A DNA stretch of 21,636 bases from a virus: positions 1 through 21,636 of the IMG/VR virus record IMGVR_UViG_3300021378_000188. The stretch is one strand, 5' to 3'. A model generated the notes under the pieces. It was not told the origin of the DNA. It made no database searches and saw only the letters and a program-made list of their open reading frames with translations. A program made the position numbers and the translations under genes. Position 1 is the stretch's first letter; each line of letters begins with the position of its first letter. This document shows positions 7,912-15,661 of the stretch, piece after piece.

Positions 7912-8799
7912 ATGGGTTTGGAATTGGCAGGCGCTCTTGCGAGCGGCATCATTGGTGCGTTTTCGGCCAATAAGGCGGCGAAGGCACAACAGGCGGCAGC
8001 GGCGGCGCAACTCGGGCTTGAAACGCGGGTTTACGACGAGACAACGGCGCGCTTTGACCCCTATATGCAGGCGGGCAACAACGCGCTTGCGGCATACAAT
8101 TTCGAGAACGGTCTGGGGCCGCGTCCGACATTCGGCGGCGCTCCCTTGCAGGTTTCGCAGTTCAGCGAAACCATTCCCGGCACCGGACAGGGCGGCACTT
8201 ACTACGGCAATCAAGGCGGCATGATCCGCGACCCGAGCAATCCCGATCGGTGGATTATGCCGGGTTCGCAGGACACCCAACGCACCGGCTACCGCGTGGG
8301 CGATCAGGTGTTTTACGACCGCGCGGCTGCCGATGAGTACGCCGCTGCCAACGCGACCGGCGGGCAGGAATATCAGGGCTACCAAGCGACACCGGGTTAC
8401 AACTTCCAGTTGCAGCAGGGCATCGGCGCGATCGACAGCAGCGCCGCAAGCCGTGGCAACCTGTTCAGCGGATCGACCATGAAGGCCGCGCAGACCTACG
8501 GGCAGGGGTTGGCGCAGCAGGACTATGGCAACTACCTGAACCGCTTGCAGGGCATGGCGCAGAGCGGGCAAAGCGCGGCGGGCAACCTGGCCACAGCCGG
8601 GGCGAACTACGCGACCGGCGCCGGCAATGCGCTTGCGGCATCGGGCAATGCGCAAGCTGCCGGATACATCGGCATGGGTAATGCGCTGAACACCGGGATC
8701 GGCAATGCTATCGGGGTGATGAATTATCAAAACATGATGAAGCCGCAACAGCCGACTTGGACGCCGCAACAGATGGCACAGGTTCGGGCGGTCCTGTAA
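7912..8799 (+). CDS. Putative DNA transfer / ejection protein (Ala/Gln/Gly-rich)
   Basis: First gene of the ejection cassette, at the position of P22 gp14/gp7. The 295-residue product starts with a small-residue hydrophobic helix AGALASGIIGAFSA (about 6-19) followed by an Ala/Gln helix. The middle is Gly/Tyr/Gln-rich (about 80-160). The C-terminal half is dominated by Ala/Gly/Gln/Asn helices (GNLATAGANYATGAGNALAA). Proteins of this composition are found inside podovirus heads and are injected with the DNA to form a channel across the envelope. No enzymatic motif is seen. AAAGGA at 7899-7904 precedes the ATG. The exact P22 counterpart cannot be settled from the sequence alone. Confidence 0.7.
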   Translation: MGLELAGALASGIIGAFSANKAAKAQQAAAAAQLGLETRVYDETTARFDPYMQAGNNALAAYNFENGLGPRPTFGGAPLQVSQFSETIPGTGQGGTYYGNQGGMIRDPSNPDRWIMPGSQDTQRTGYRVGDQVFYDRAAADEYAAANATGGQEYQGYQATPGYNFQLQQGIGAIDSSAASRGNLFSGSTMKAAQTYGQGLAQQDYGNYLNRLQGMAQSGQSAAGNLATAGANYATGAGNALAASGNAQAAGYIGMGNALNTGIGNAIGVMNYQNMMKPQQPTWTPQQMAQVRAVL

Positions 8800-8800
8800 C

Positions 8801-10525
8801 ATGGGCAACTTTTTCAGCCGTGAAGCTGGACAGGCTAGAAGCGCGGCACTGAACAACGCGCTTGCGTCCGGTCTGCAATACTACCTTGGGCCTACTGGTC
8901 TGCCCGATCGGCTGAACGCTCTGGGGATGCTGAACCCTGTCAATGACATGGAGCAGGCGGGCCAGAACGCGGAACGGGTTTATCAGGGCGACAACAGCGC
9001 AATCGTGCCGATGCTGACGGACATGGCCACGGTTCTGGCACCGGCAGCGGCTGCGCGCATTGCGGGCGGTTCGGCTGTGAACGCGCTGACGGAAAGCCTG
9101 ACCGGCATCGGTGCGCCGACGCGGCAGGGTGTGGACGACGCGGCGCGGCGGTTTGTGGCGGATGAAAGCGGTGGTGTTGATTTAAACCCTCTGACGTTCT
9201 TTCATGGAACGCCGGATGGTCGAGAAGTCAGGGCATCCGGCGGATTTCAGCCGCGCACCCAAAGCGTCAGCACCATAAGCGATCCGCAGGCATACCAGCG
9301 GGTGCAAGAGGCAATGCAGTCGGCAGAAAATGGTAGTGCCGAATATTTTGCGCTTCTTGACGAGGCTGCGCGGCTGTCAGCTTATGAAAGCATACCAAAG
9401 CCCGTCTTCCTGTCTGACGCGCAACGTGTAGCGAGCACTTATGCTGATGATGCTAGAGCGTTTGACTACCAATCAGCGGTGCCGGAAGTGTTCAGCGCGA
9501 AAACAAACCCGCAGCGCGCCTTTGACGTGGACGCAGGCGGGGCAGATTTTCGTGGGATTAGTCTTGATGCGGTTCGGCGTGGCCTCACTGGCGCGGGTGT
9601 TCCCGCAGGAGACATAGATGATGCGCTATCTCGCTTGCGGCTGGGGCGTTCGGACGGGAAAATATCGACGGATGATCTGACGTTCCTTGCTAATCGCTTC
9701 GGGTTTGAAGCTGTGGACGTTAAGAATGTGCGAGACACTTACAACGCTACAGCGTCGGCTCCAAGGTCAACAGTCCGCATGATGCTGGATCCAAGCCGCA
9801 TTCAGATTGAAGGGCTTGCACCGACCGACCCCGCCACCGCCCGCGCGCAATCCGTTCTAGACATGCTCACATCGGGCCGCGCGTCCGAAGTCACCGACGA
9901 GATGCTTGATCTTGGCGACGGTGCGGCCAATGCGCGGCTGAATGAGTACCTTTTCAACAACTACGACATGCCGATGGACGAGGCATCCCGGATGCAGCGG
10001 GCGGGGGAAATGGGGTTGGTTGACGACCAATTCCACGCAACGACAGCAGACTTTCCTGCATTTAGGCCGAGCGAAACCGGGCTTGCGGGGCGCGGCGTTT
10101 ATACTGGTGATTTCCCGGAGGATGTTGGCGTTTACGCAACGGCAAGAATGGAAGGCACGGACAGAACCGGCTTGAACGTGATTCCGACTCGCGCGCCCGG
10201 ATATGACACCTATGCACCTAATTTAGCGTATTCGCGCGCAGCCGATGCCGACCCGGACTGGCCATATAACGCAACGATGGAAGAAAACATCGCAGGGATG
10301 CGCCGCGTTGCGGGGCGGCTGTCGGATCAAGGTTTTTCGGGGGTTAAAAGCCAACCGGGCGAGCGCGTCACCTTCGACCCCGCTAACATCCGCTCCCGTT
10401 TCGCCCGCTTCGACCCGCGCCTTGCGCACCTTCGCAACCTGTCTGCGGCCATTGGCGGCGGCGCGATGATCGGCAGCTATGAGCCGACCGAGGACGATGT
10501 GCGCGCGTACCTGGAGGGGCTTTGA
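8801..10525 (+). CDS. Putative ejected virion protein with two ADP-ribosyltransferase-like domains
   Basis: A 574-residue protein in the ejection cassette. Residues 1-125 are Ala-rich helices with a hydrophobic stretch (ATVLAPAAAARIAGG) suited to a virion/ejection region. ART-like domain 1 runs from FFHGTPDG (His 135) through VFLSDAQRVASTYADD to VRMMLDPSRI. A linker (ARLNEYLFNNYDMPMDEASR) leads to ART-like domain 2, from QFHATTADF (His 412) through GRGVYTGD and DVGVYATAR to VTFDPANIRSRFARFDPRL. The FHGT/FHAT start, the middle Tyr and the FDPxxI end are the layout of ART domains of phage polyvalent proteins. The sequence coding domain 1 is AT-richer than its flanks. The gene starts 1 base after the preceding stop and its own stop overlaps the lysozyme start. 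Activity and target are unknown. Confidence 0.72.
   Translation: MGNFFSREAGQARSAALNNALASGLQYYLGPTGLPDRLNALGMLNPVNDMEQAGQNAERVYQGDNSAIVPMLTDMATVLAPAAAARIAGGSAVNALTESLTGIGAPTRQGVDDAARRFVADESGGVDLNPLTFFHGTPDGREVRASGGFQPRTQSVSTISDPQAYQRVQEAMQSAENGSAEYFALLDEAARLSAYESIPKPVFLSDAQRVASTYADDARAFDYQSAVPEVFSAKTNPQRAFDVDAGGADFRGISLDAVRRGLTGAGVPAGDIDDALSRLRLGRSDGKISTDDLTFLANRFGFEAVDVKNVRDTYNATASAPRSTVRMMLDPSRIQIEGLAPTDPATARAQSVLDMLTSGRASEVTDEMLDLGDGAANARLNEYLFNNYDMPMDEASRMQRAGEMGLVDDQFHATTADFPAFRPSETGLAGRGVYTGDFPEDVGVYATARMEGTDRTGLNVIPTRAPGYDTYAPNLAYSRAADADPDWPYNATMEENIAGMRRVAGRLSDQGFSGVKSQPGERVTFDPANIRSRFARFDPRLAHLRNLSAAIGGGAMIGSYEPTEDDVRAYLEGL
10513..10519 (+). promoter_or_regulatory. Ribosome binding site deciding the transglycosylase start
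   Basis: GGAGGGG ends 5 bases before the ATG at 10525. An in-frame TTG directly in front (10522) would add one residue, but the ATG has the better spacing and forms the common TGATG overlap with the preceding stop. Confidence 0.7.
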
Positions 10526-11130
10526 TGGACCTGAGACAAGGCATCATAGAAACGGCTGCGGCGTTGGGCATGGACCCGGTGGACCTTGCAACGATCATTT
10601 CCTACGAGACCGGCGGGACGTTTGATCCGACCAAGGCGGGGCCGACAACGCAATGGGGCCAGCATAAGGGCCTGATCCAGTTTGGCGAACCGCAGGCCAG
10701 TCAATACGGTGTGGACTGGAACGATCCGCTTGGATCGCAGCTTGGCGCGAATGGCGCGATTGCCAATTACTACCGCTCAAATGGCTGGCAACCCGGTATG
10801 GGGATGCTTGATGCGTACAGCATTGTCAACGCGGGCGGGCCGGGGCGTTACGGCGCATCCGACGCGAACAATGGCGGCGCACCGGGCGACGTGCGCAACA
10901 AGGTCGAGACGCAGATGGATGGCCATCGCGCAAAGGCAATTGCCCTTCTGGGCGGCTCAGGGGCGGGCTACAGCGGCTCTAACGCTTTGGGCGGTCAGGG
11001 TAGCGCGCAAGACCGTCAGGCCGCTCTGAACGCACTGGCACGCATGGGGCCGCGTCACACGGTCAACCATCTTGACCCCGCTGCATACATGACAGCCGCA
11101 CCGGCGCGGCAAAAACTCGCTTTTAGCTGA
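10525..11130 (+). CDS. Virion-associated lytic transglycosylase / lysozyme-like protein
   Basis: A 201-residue enzyme expected to open peptidoglycan during DNA entry. Residues about 20-55 carry ISYETGG (Glu 28, likely catalytic) and, downstream, HKGLIQFGEPQAS, the Glu-then-GL(M/I)Q layout of SLT/goose-type lysozyme folds. The core ends around YSIVNAGGPGRYGASDANNG, with a Gly/Ser/Gln-rich tail and a C-terminal segment NHLDPAAYMTAAPARQKLAF. There is no signal peptide, fitting a protein packaged in the head rather than secreted. It lies among ejection-protein genes, not in the lysis cassette, so entry is the more likely role. The separate endolysin at 19722 would serve exit. The family is assigned from motifs only. 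Confidence 0.78.
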   Translation: MDLRQGIIETAAALGMDPVDLATIISYETGGTFDPTKAGPTTQWGQHKGLIQFGEPQASQYGVDWNDPLGSQLGANGAIANYYRSNGWQPGMGMLDAYSIVNAGGPGRYGASDANNGGAPGDVRNKVETQMDGHRAKAIALLGGSGAGYSGSNALGGQGSAQDRQAALNALARMGPRHTVNHLDPAAYMTAAPARQKLAFS

Positions 11131-11139
11131 GGACACAAT

Positions 11140-12393
11140 ATGGCTTTGAACCCGAATATCATCCTGGCGGGTCAGCAGCCCGATATTGTCAACGCGCTGG
11201 CCCGATCGACGCAGGCGGCGGGCATGGCGCAACAGGTGCAGCAGGAGGCTAAAAAGAACGCATTTCTTGGCCAGAACGGCGCCGCGCTGATGGCTGGCGA
11301 TCCGCAGGCACTTTCTGGCTTCGCGCGGTTCGATCCTGTGAATGCGACGAACATGCTGGCCAAGCGGCAGGACATGACGATGCAAGCGCAGGCGAATGAA
11401 CGGGATGCATCCAAGTACAAGACCGAAATCGCCAAGAGCATCCGCGAATGGGATGAGGCAACGCTGAAATCCGAACAGGCCCAGATGGACGCCTTCCTGA
11501 AAAACGCGGCGTCTTTCATGATGCAAAACAACCTTGAGGGCGTCAATCAGGTCTTTTCGGAGGCAGGTCTTGGCCCGGTCAAAAACCTTGATGAAGCGCG
11601 CGCTGTTGTGATCCGCAGTAAGGACGCAAGGGATATGATTGAGGCTGAGGCGAAAATGCGCGCGCCACTCTCCCAACCGGGTATGGTTCAAGCTGATATT
11701 GATCGCGGCAACCTTCCACCGGGCACGCCGCTAAGATCGCCCGGCGCAAAGGTCGAAGTGAACAACAACGCGCCAGTTGATGATTCCGAAGCGCTCAAGT
11801 CACTTGACAGGGAAGATGGCAAGGCTTGGGCGGCGATACTGCAAAGCGGCAGGGAGGTTCCTGCCACGATGGCGCAGATTGATCGGCTTGAAGAATTGTT
11901 GATGGACCAAACGACACCGGAAGGCATGGAAGCCGGAATCAAGGCGTGGCTTGGTGATTACGGCCTGCCGACCGAGGGTCTGTCTAATTTGCAGGCCGCG
12001 CGAGCGGTAATCAGCAAGCTAGTACCGGCGCAAAGGGAGCAGGGTTCCGGGTCGCTTTCAGATAAGGACATGCTGGGTTTCCAGCAATCCCTGCCGCGCC
12101 TGATCAACACGCGCGAAGGCAACAAGATGATTATAGACGCGCTTCGCGGCATTCAGGTTTACAACTTGAAGCAGGCTGAAATTGCAAGAGCCGTTGCCAA
12201 TCGTGAAATCACTCTAGCCGAGGGCAGGGAACGGGCTGCGGCAGTGGAAAACCCGCTCGAGGTATTCCGCAAGCCCGGTGCCACCAGTATCGGCGGGTAT
12301 GCAAAAATCACCTCTCAGGAAGAATACGACGCACTGCCGCCCGGGACTGTGTTCATTGACGCAGAAACCGGCAAGACCAAAAGGAAGCCGTAA
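11140..12393 (+). CDS. Putative internal virion / ejection protein, helical
   Basis: A 417-residue, mainly helical protein without a known enzyme motif. The N-terminus reads ILAGQQPDIVNALARSTQAA, then long Gln/Ala/Lys helices (about 30-165) suitable for coiled coils. A loop region (PGTPLRSPGAKVEVNNNAPV, about 190-212) leads to a second helical block. The C-terminus ends with a small beta motif, YAKITSQEEYDALPPGT followed by VFIDAETGK, a tail often found at the end of phage internal and structural proteins. By order it corresponds to P22 gp20 (gene order 7-20-16), but no sequence identity is claimed. TGAGGA (11128-11133) precedes the ATG and overlaps the previous stop. Its stop codon abuts the next ATG. 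Confidence 0.68.
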   Translation: MALNPNIILAGQQPDIVNALARSTQAAGMAQQVQQEAKKNAFLGQNGAALMAGDPQALSGFARFDPVNATNMLAKRQDMTMQAQANERDASKYKTEIAKSIREWDEATLKSEQAQMDAFLKNAASFMMQNNLEGVNQVFSEAGLGPVKNLDEARAVVIRSKDARDMIEAEAKMRAPLSQPGMVQADIDRGNLPPGTPLRSPGAKVEVNNNAPVDDSEALKSLDREDGKAWAAILQSGREVPATMAQIDRLEELLMDQTTPEGMEAGIKAWLGDYGLPTEGLSNLQAARAVISKLVPAQREQGSGSLSDKDMLGFQQSLPRLINTREGNKMIIDALRGIQVYNLKQAEIARAVANREITLAEGRERAAAVENPLEVFRKPGATSIGGYAKITSQEEYDALPPGTVFIDAETGKTKRKP

Positions 12394-14532
12394 ATGGGTA
12401 ACTGGCGCGATGCTCCCGATTACGTTCCAACGTGGCGCGATGCCCCGGAACACACCCAAATGCCTGCCCCGCGCGAGGAAATCGGCAACGTGGGCGGGTT
12501 GGCTGCGAATGCCACGCAAGGCTTTCTTGCGGGCGCTGGGGATGAATACATGGCGGGCCTGTCTGCCATCCTCGGCCTGCAACCGGATGGCAACGGCAGC
12601 GCCGATTGGTTCCAGTACGACAAGCCGCTAAGGGAGCGTTACGGGACTGCACTTGAGGCGATCCGATCTGAGATGGGCCAATACCGCGAGGACAACCCCG
12701 GAAAGGCTTTGGCGGCTAACGTAGTCGGCGGCATTGCTGGCGCTGCGACCGTTGCGAAGGCCGCACCCGCCGCGCTGCTGCCCAAAGCGGCCACGACCAC
12801 TGCGGGCAAGGTTGCCCAGATCGCAGCAGGCGGGGCCGCTGGTGGCGCTGTCGAGGGCTTCAACAGCGGCGAGGGCGGGATTATCAATCGCGCCAAGTCT
12901 GCCGCTCTGGGTGCGGGTGTTGGGCTTGTGTTCGCGCCTCTGATTGGCCTCGGCATGTCCAAGACGCTGGCAACGGTCGAACGCCTCGGCGGCAGGGCAT
13001 TGCGGAAGGTGTTCAGTAGTCGCGGCTTCTATGACCAGAAAACAGGAACGCTCACGCCGCGCGGCGTCGCCAAGCTGGAGGAAATGGGCATCAGCGCGCG
13101 GGAACTGTCCGAAAAGATGCAAGCGGCATTCGCGCGTTCAGCCGACGCACTTGAGGCAAGCGGCGACAATGCAACGCCGGCCACACTCACAAGGATGGCA
13201 ACGGCGGATCGCTTTGGCGTACCACTGACGCGCGGGCAGGCGATGGGCGACGTGGCCCAGACGGCGACCGAGGAAAGTATGCGGGCAGGTGTTCGCGGCG
13301 CTCCTGCTTCGCAAATCATCGGCTCTTTTGACAACGCTCAGAGCGGCGCGGTTCGCAACGCCATGACTGACGTGGCCGACACTCTGGGCAATAGCGGCGG
13401 GCGGATTGATGCCGCCGAGGCCGTCATGTCTGGCGTGCGCAGGGAGGGCGAGGCGGCACGGCAAGCGGGGCGTGCGGCCTATGAGGCGCTAGAGCAATCT
13501 GGTGCTGCGGTTGACGGTTCGGCCATTGGCCCGCTTCGCCGGCAGATCGAACTTGCGGTTCAAAACGAGGGCTTTGCGATCGACGCAGGAACGCCTAACG
13601 CACAAGCCGCCATGAATATGCTTGATGGCGCATTCAAGACCGAAAACGGCGGCGCGGTGCCATTCAACACGATCGAGCGCACAAGGCAGCGGCTCAACAC
13701 TTTGCGCCGCGCCTCGGCAAGCGGGTCCAATGGTGCGGATCAGGTATCCATGGGCAAGGTTCTGGACGAGTTTGACGCATGGGTTGATGACACCATTACC
13801 GGCGCGCTGATTTCCGGCGATGAAACCGTGATCGACCAGGCCAAGGGCGCGCGGGAACTGTGGGCCAAGTATCGCAATACGTTCCTGAGCCGTGACGGCG
13901 CGGACAACTTCGTGCGCAAGATTGTGCAGGACGATCTGTCACCTGATCAAGTTGCGGGCTGGCTTTTCGGCGGTTCGCAGCATGTCGGCGGCGGTCAGAC
14001 GCCGCTGGTTGCAGCGCGCATCAAGGGCATTCTTGGCGAGGACTCGCCGGAATGGGGCGCGGTTCGTCGCGCTGCATGGGATCAGATCACAACGGCGGTA
14101 GAGGGCAAGGCGCAACCGGGACCGCAAGCCATTTCCTCGCGCATATCGGAAATGATCAGCGGGCGCGGTAAGACGCTGGCGCGAGAACTGTTCACACCGA
14201 AGGAACTGGAACTGATGGGCGAGTTCAGCAACATGCTGAACGTGTTGATCCCGCCACGCCGCGCAACGAACGCCAGCGGGTCAGGTTATCAGGTGGAGCG
14301 CGGCATTCAGAACATGCTAACGGCAATGGCAAGCATGATCGGGACGGCTTCGGGCGGGCCTATGGCTGGCGCTGCAACAGCTGGCGCAGTGCGTGGCGGT
14401 GCGAGCCTGCGGGGGGCGCTACAGGCGCGCGCTGCGGCTTCTGGAATCGTGCCGCGCGGCGCATCGGTGCCTGCTGCCATCGGCGCGGGTGTGGCTGCTG
14501 GTGCGGCTGCGCAAGAGCAATTCGCGCGCTAA
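12394..14532 (+). CDS. Large Ala/Gly-rich putative ejection protein (P22 gp16 position)
   Basis: A 712-residue protein, last of the ejection cassette, whose ATG directly follows the preceding TAA with AAGGA (12380-12384) upstream. The N-terminus repeats WRDAP twice (residues 4-8 and 14-18). Gly/Ala-rich hydrophobic stretches at about 109-129 (NVVGGIAGAATVAKAAPAAL), 139-153 and 168-188 (ALGAGVGLVFAPLIGLGM) could insert into membrane. A long helical, charged middle (about 190-630) follows, and the C-terminal 70 residues are again small-residue rich (MAGAATAGAVRGG). P22 gp16 has this position and a similar membrane-active role at DNA entry. There is no recognisable peptidase or muramidase motif. 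The function is inferred from position, size and composition. Confidence 0.68.
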   Translation: MGNWRDAPDYVPTWRDAPEHTQMPAPREEIGNVGGLAANATQGFLAGAGDEYMAGLSAILGLQPDGNGSADWFQYDKPLRERYGTALEAIRSEMGQYREDNPGKALAANVVGGIAGAATVAKAAPAALLPKAATTTAGKVAQIAAGGAAGGAVEGFNSGEGGIINRAKSAALGAGVGLVFAPLIGLGMSKTLATVERLGGRALRKVFSSRGFYDQKTGTLTPRGVAKLEEMGISARELSEKMQAAFARSADALEASGDNATPATLTRMATADRFGVPLTRGQAMGDVAQTATEESMRAGVRGAPASQIIGSFDNAQSGAVRNAMTDVADTLGNSGGRIDAAEAVMSGVRREGEAARQAGRAAYEALEQSGAAVDGSAIGPLRRQIELAVQNEGFAIDAGTPNAQAAMNMLDGAFKTENGGAVPFNTIERTRQRLNTLRRASASGSNGADQVSMGKVLDEFDAWVDDTITGALISGDETVIDQAKGARELWAKYRNTFLSRDGADNFVRKIVQDDLSPDQVAGWLFGGSQHVGGGQTPLVAARIKGILGEDSPEWGAVRRAAWDQITTAVEGKAQPGPQAISSRISEMISGRGKTLARELFTPKELELMGEFSNMLNVLIPPRRATNASGSGYQVERGIQNMLTAMASMIGTASGGPMAGAATAGAVRGGASLRGALQARAAASGIVPRGASVPAAIGAGVAAGAAAQEQFAR

Positions 14533-14720
14533 AAGTGGCCGAAGCCAAGCCCGGCGGCAACAAGTCCGAAGGCATACAGAAAGCACGGCGTTCCTAGCAG
14601 CAAGGCCGGGAACCTGTAGCCGCGCGCCCAAAGAACGAACGACATTCTAAACAGGAAAATAAGACCTGCGGCAATAAGCACGCCGCTGGCGACAAGTTCC
14701 GTAGATACGGCGTTTTCCAT
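14529..14720 (-). CDS. Small two-helix membrane protein on the opposite strand (sieA-like position)
   Basis: The only convincing minus-strand gene in the window, filling the 226-base gap between the last ejection gene and the tail fibre gene. The 63-residue product is almost entirely membrane helix: about residues 9-31 (LVASGVLIAAGLIFLF and following) and 38-60 (PALLLGTPCFLYAFGLVAAG), joined by a short basic turn (WARGYRF). This is not the composition expected from an antisense shadow. Its TAG overlaps the preceding plus-strand stop by 4 bases. GAGAGG touches the ATG, too close for a normal ribosome site. P22 carries its membrane superinfection-exclusion gene sieA in reverse at the same place, so an exclusion role is attractive but inferred. 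No plus-strand gene fits the gap. Confidence 0.6.
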   Translation of the reverse strand: MENAVSTELVASGVLIAAGLIFLFRMSFVLWARGYRFPALLLGTPCFLYAFGLVAAGLGFGHF

Positions 14721-14726
14721 CCTCTC

Positions 14727-14755
14727 AAAATATCACCAAACAAAGAACGGGGCAA
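14727..14755 (-). promoter_or_regulatory. Candidate promoter for the minus-strand membrane gene
   Basis: On the minus strand, TTGCCC (14750-14755) and TATTTT (14727-14732) lie 17 bases apart, each matching 4 of 6 bases of the -35 and -10 consensus. Transcription from it would begin at or next to the ATG at 14720, giving a leaderless message. This would explain the lack of a properly spaced ribosome site. A match of this quality can occur by chance. Confidence 0.3.
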
Positions 14756-14758
14756 GAC

Positions 14759-15661
14759 ATGGCCGATAGGGTTCTCATGTTGCGCGCGACGGATACCAAT
14801 GGCGACATTGTACCGGGCGCGCGGGCATATTTTTACCTGAACAACACTTCAACGCCGGTGGACGTGTACACCGACGCGACGGCGGCGACGGTGCATCCTA
14901 CGCCGGTCCTGGCCGATGCTGACGGGGTGTTTCCTGACGTGTTCACCACTTCGGCACTCAAGCTGATCGTGCAAGACGCGGACGGCGTGACGCTGCCGGG
15001 CTATCCATCGAATAACTGGCACATCTCGCCAACTGTCGGCACGGCGGCTGAACTGGTTGCCTTCGCCCCGATCCCCGGCAACCCGTCAACCGATGTGCAG
15101 GCAGCGATTACGGTCAATACCGAACTTTGGAACACGGTGACGCCTTTCAGCCGGGGCGCACTTGAGGCCACAACCGACTCCGGCTGGCGCGATGAGTTGG
15201 GACTTGGTGTCGCCGCGACCTACAACATCTCGAACGACGGCAACCTTACACTTAGCCGCACGACGCACCTGACCACCGAACACGCGGTCAAGGTGTACGC
15301 TGATGCCGTGGCTGTGGCTGCGCGCGGGTGGGAATACACCAGCGCCGAGCAAGCCATCACAGCGGCCAGCACATTGACGCTGACGCACGGCCTGGGCGCC
15401 GCTCCGACCCGGTTTGGCTTCGCGCTGCGGTGCAAGACCACGGAACACAACTACGCGGTGGGCGACGAGGTGCAGGTAGCCGGCGCGATCGATGACGTTG
15501 CCGCAACCGTGCGTGGCCCGATCTGCATCATCGAGAACGGCAATACAACGGAAATCAAGGTTCTGATCCCTGACGCATTCGTGATTGCAGACAAAACAAC
15601 CTACGCGCGAGCAGCCCTGACGGCGGGCAATTGGCGCCTTATCGTGAGGGCCAGCCGATGA
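14759..15661 (+). CDS. Tail fibre / tail adaptor protein
   Basis: A 300-residue protein at the start of the adsorption module. The N-terminus (VLMLRATDTNGDIVPGARAY, with FYLNNTSTPVDVYTDA after it) resembles the beta-rich particle-binding domains of podovirus fibres that join to the tail hub. A DGVFPDVFTT and PGYPSNNWHI stretch follows. The middle contains VQAAITVNTELW and DSGWRDELGLG. The C-terminal third, from about residue 195 (WEYTSAEQAITAASTLTLTH), with later NGNTTEIKVL and NWRLIVRAS, looks like a compact beta-sandwich tip found at the ends of phage fibres. GGGG at 14749-14752 precedes the ATG. The stop overlaps the next start (ATGA), so fibre and spike are co-translated. The receptor is unknown. 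Confidence 0.75.
   Translation: MADRVLMLRATDTNGDIVPGARAYFYLNNTSTPVDVYTDATAATVHPTPVLADADGVFPDVFTTSALKLIVQDADGVTLPGYPSNNWHISPTVGTAAELVAFAPIPGNPSTDVQAAITVNTELWNTVTPFSRGALEATTDSGWRDELGLGVAATYNISNDGNLTLSRTTHLTTEHAVKVYADAVAVAARGWEYTSAEQAITAASTLTLTHGLGAAPTRFGFALRCKTTEHNYAVGDEVQVAGAIDDVAATVRGPICIIENGNTTEIKVLIPDAFVIADKTTYARAALTAGNWRLIVRASR
15644..15650 (+). promoter_or_regulatory. Ribosome binding site fixing the tailspike start
   Basis: GTGAGGG ends 7 bases before ATG 15658, which overlaps the previous TGA as ATGA. An upstream in-frame TTG (15631) lies inside the fibre gene and lacks such a site. Confidence 0.7.

Noticed and set aside
7780-8856. Minus-strand frame of 358 codons opposite the transfer protein
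   Set aside because: It spans two well-supported + strand genes and the composition is that of a shadow frame.
14393-14650. Plus-strand frame of 85 codons entering the gap before the tail fibre
   Set aside because: It starts inside the 712-residue gene out of frame and encodes an Arg/Ala-rich string without features. The minus-strand membrane gene explains the gap better.
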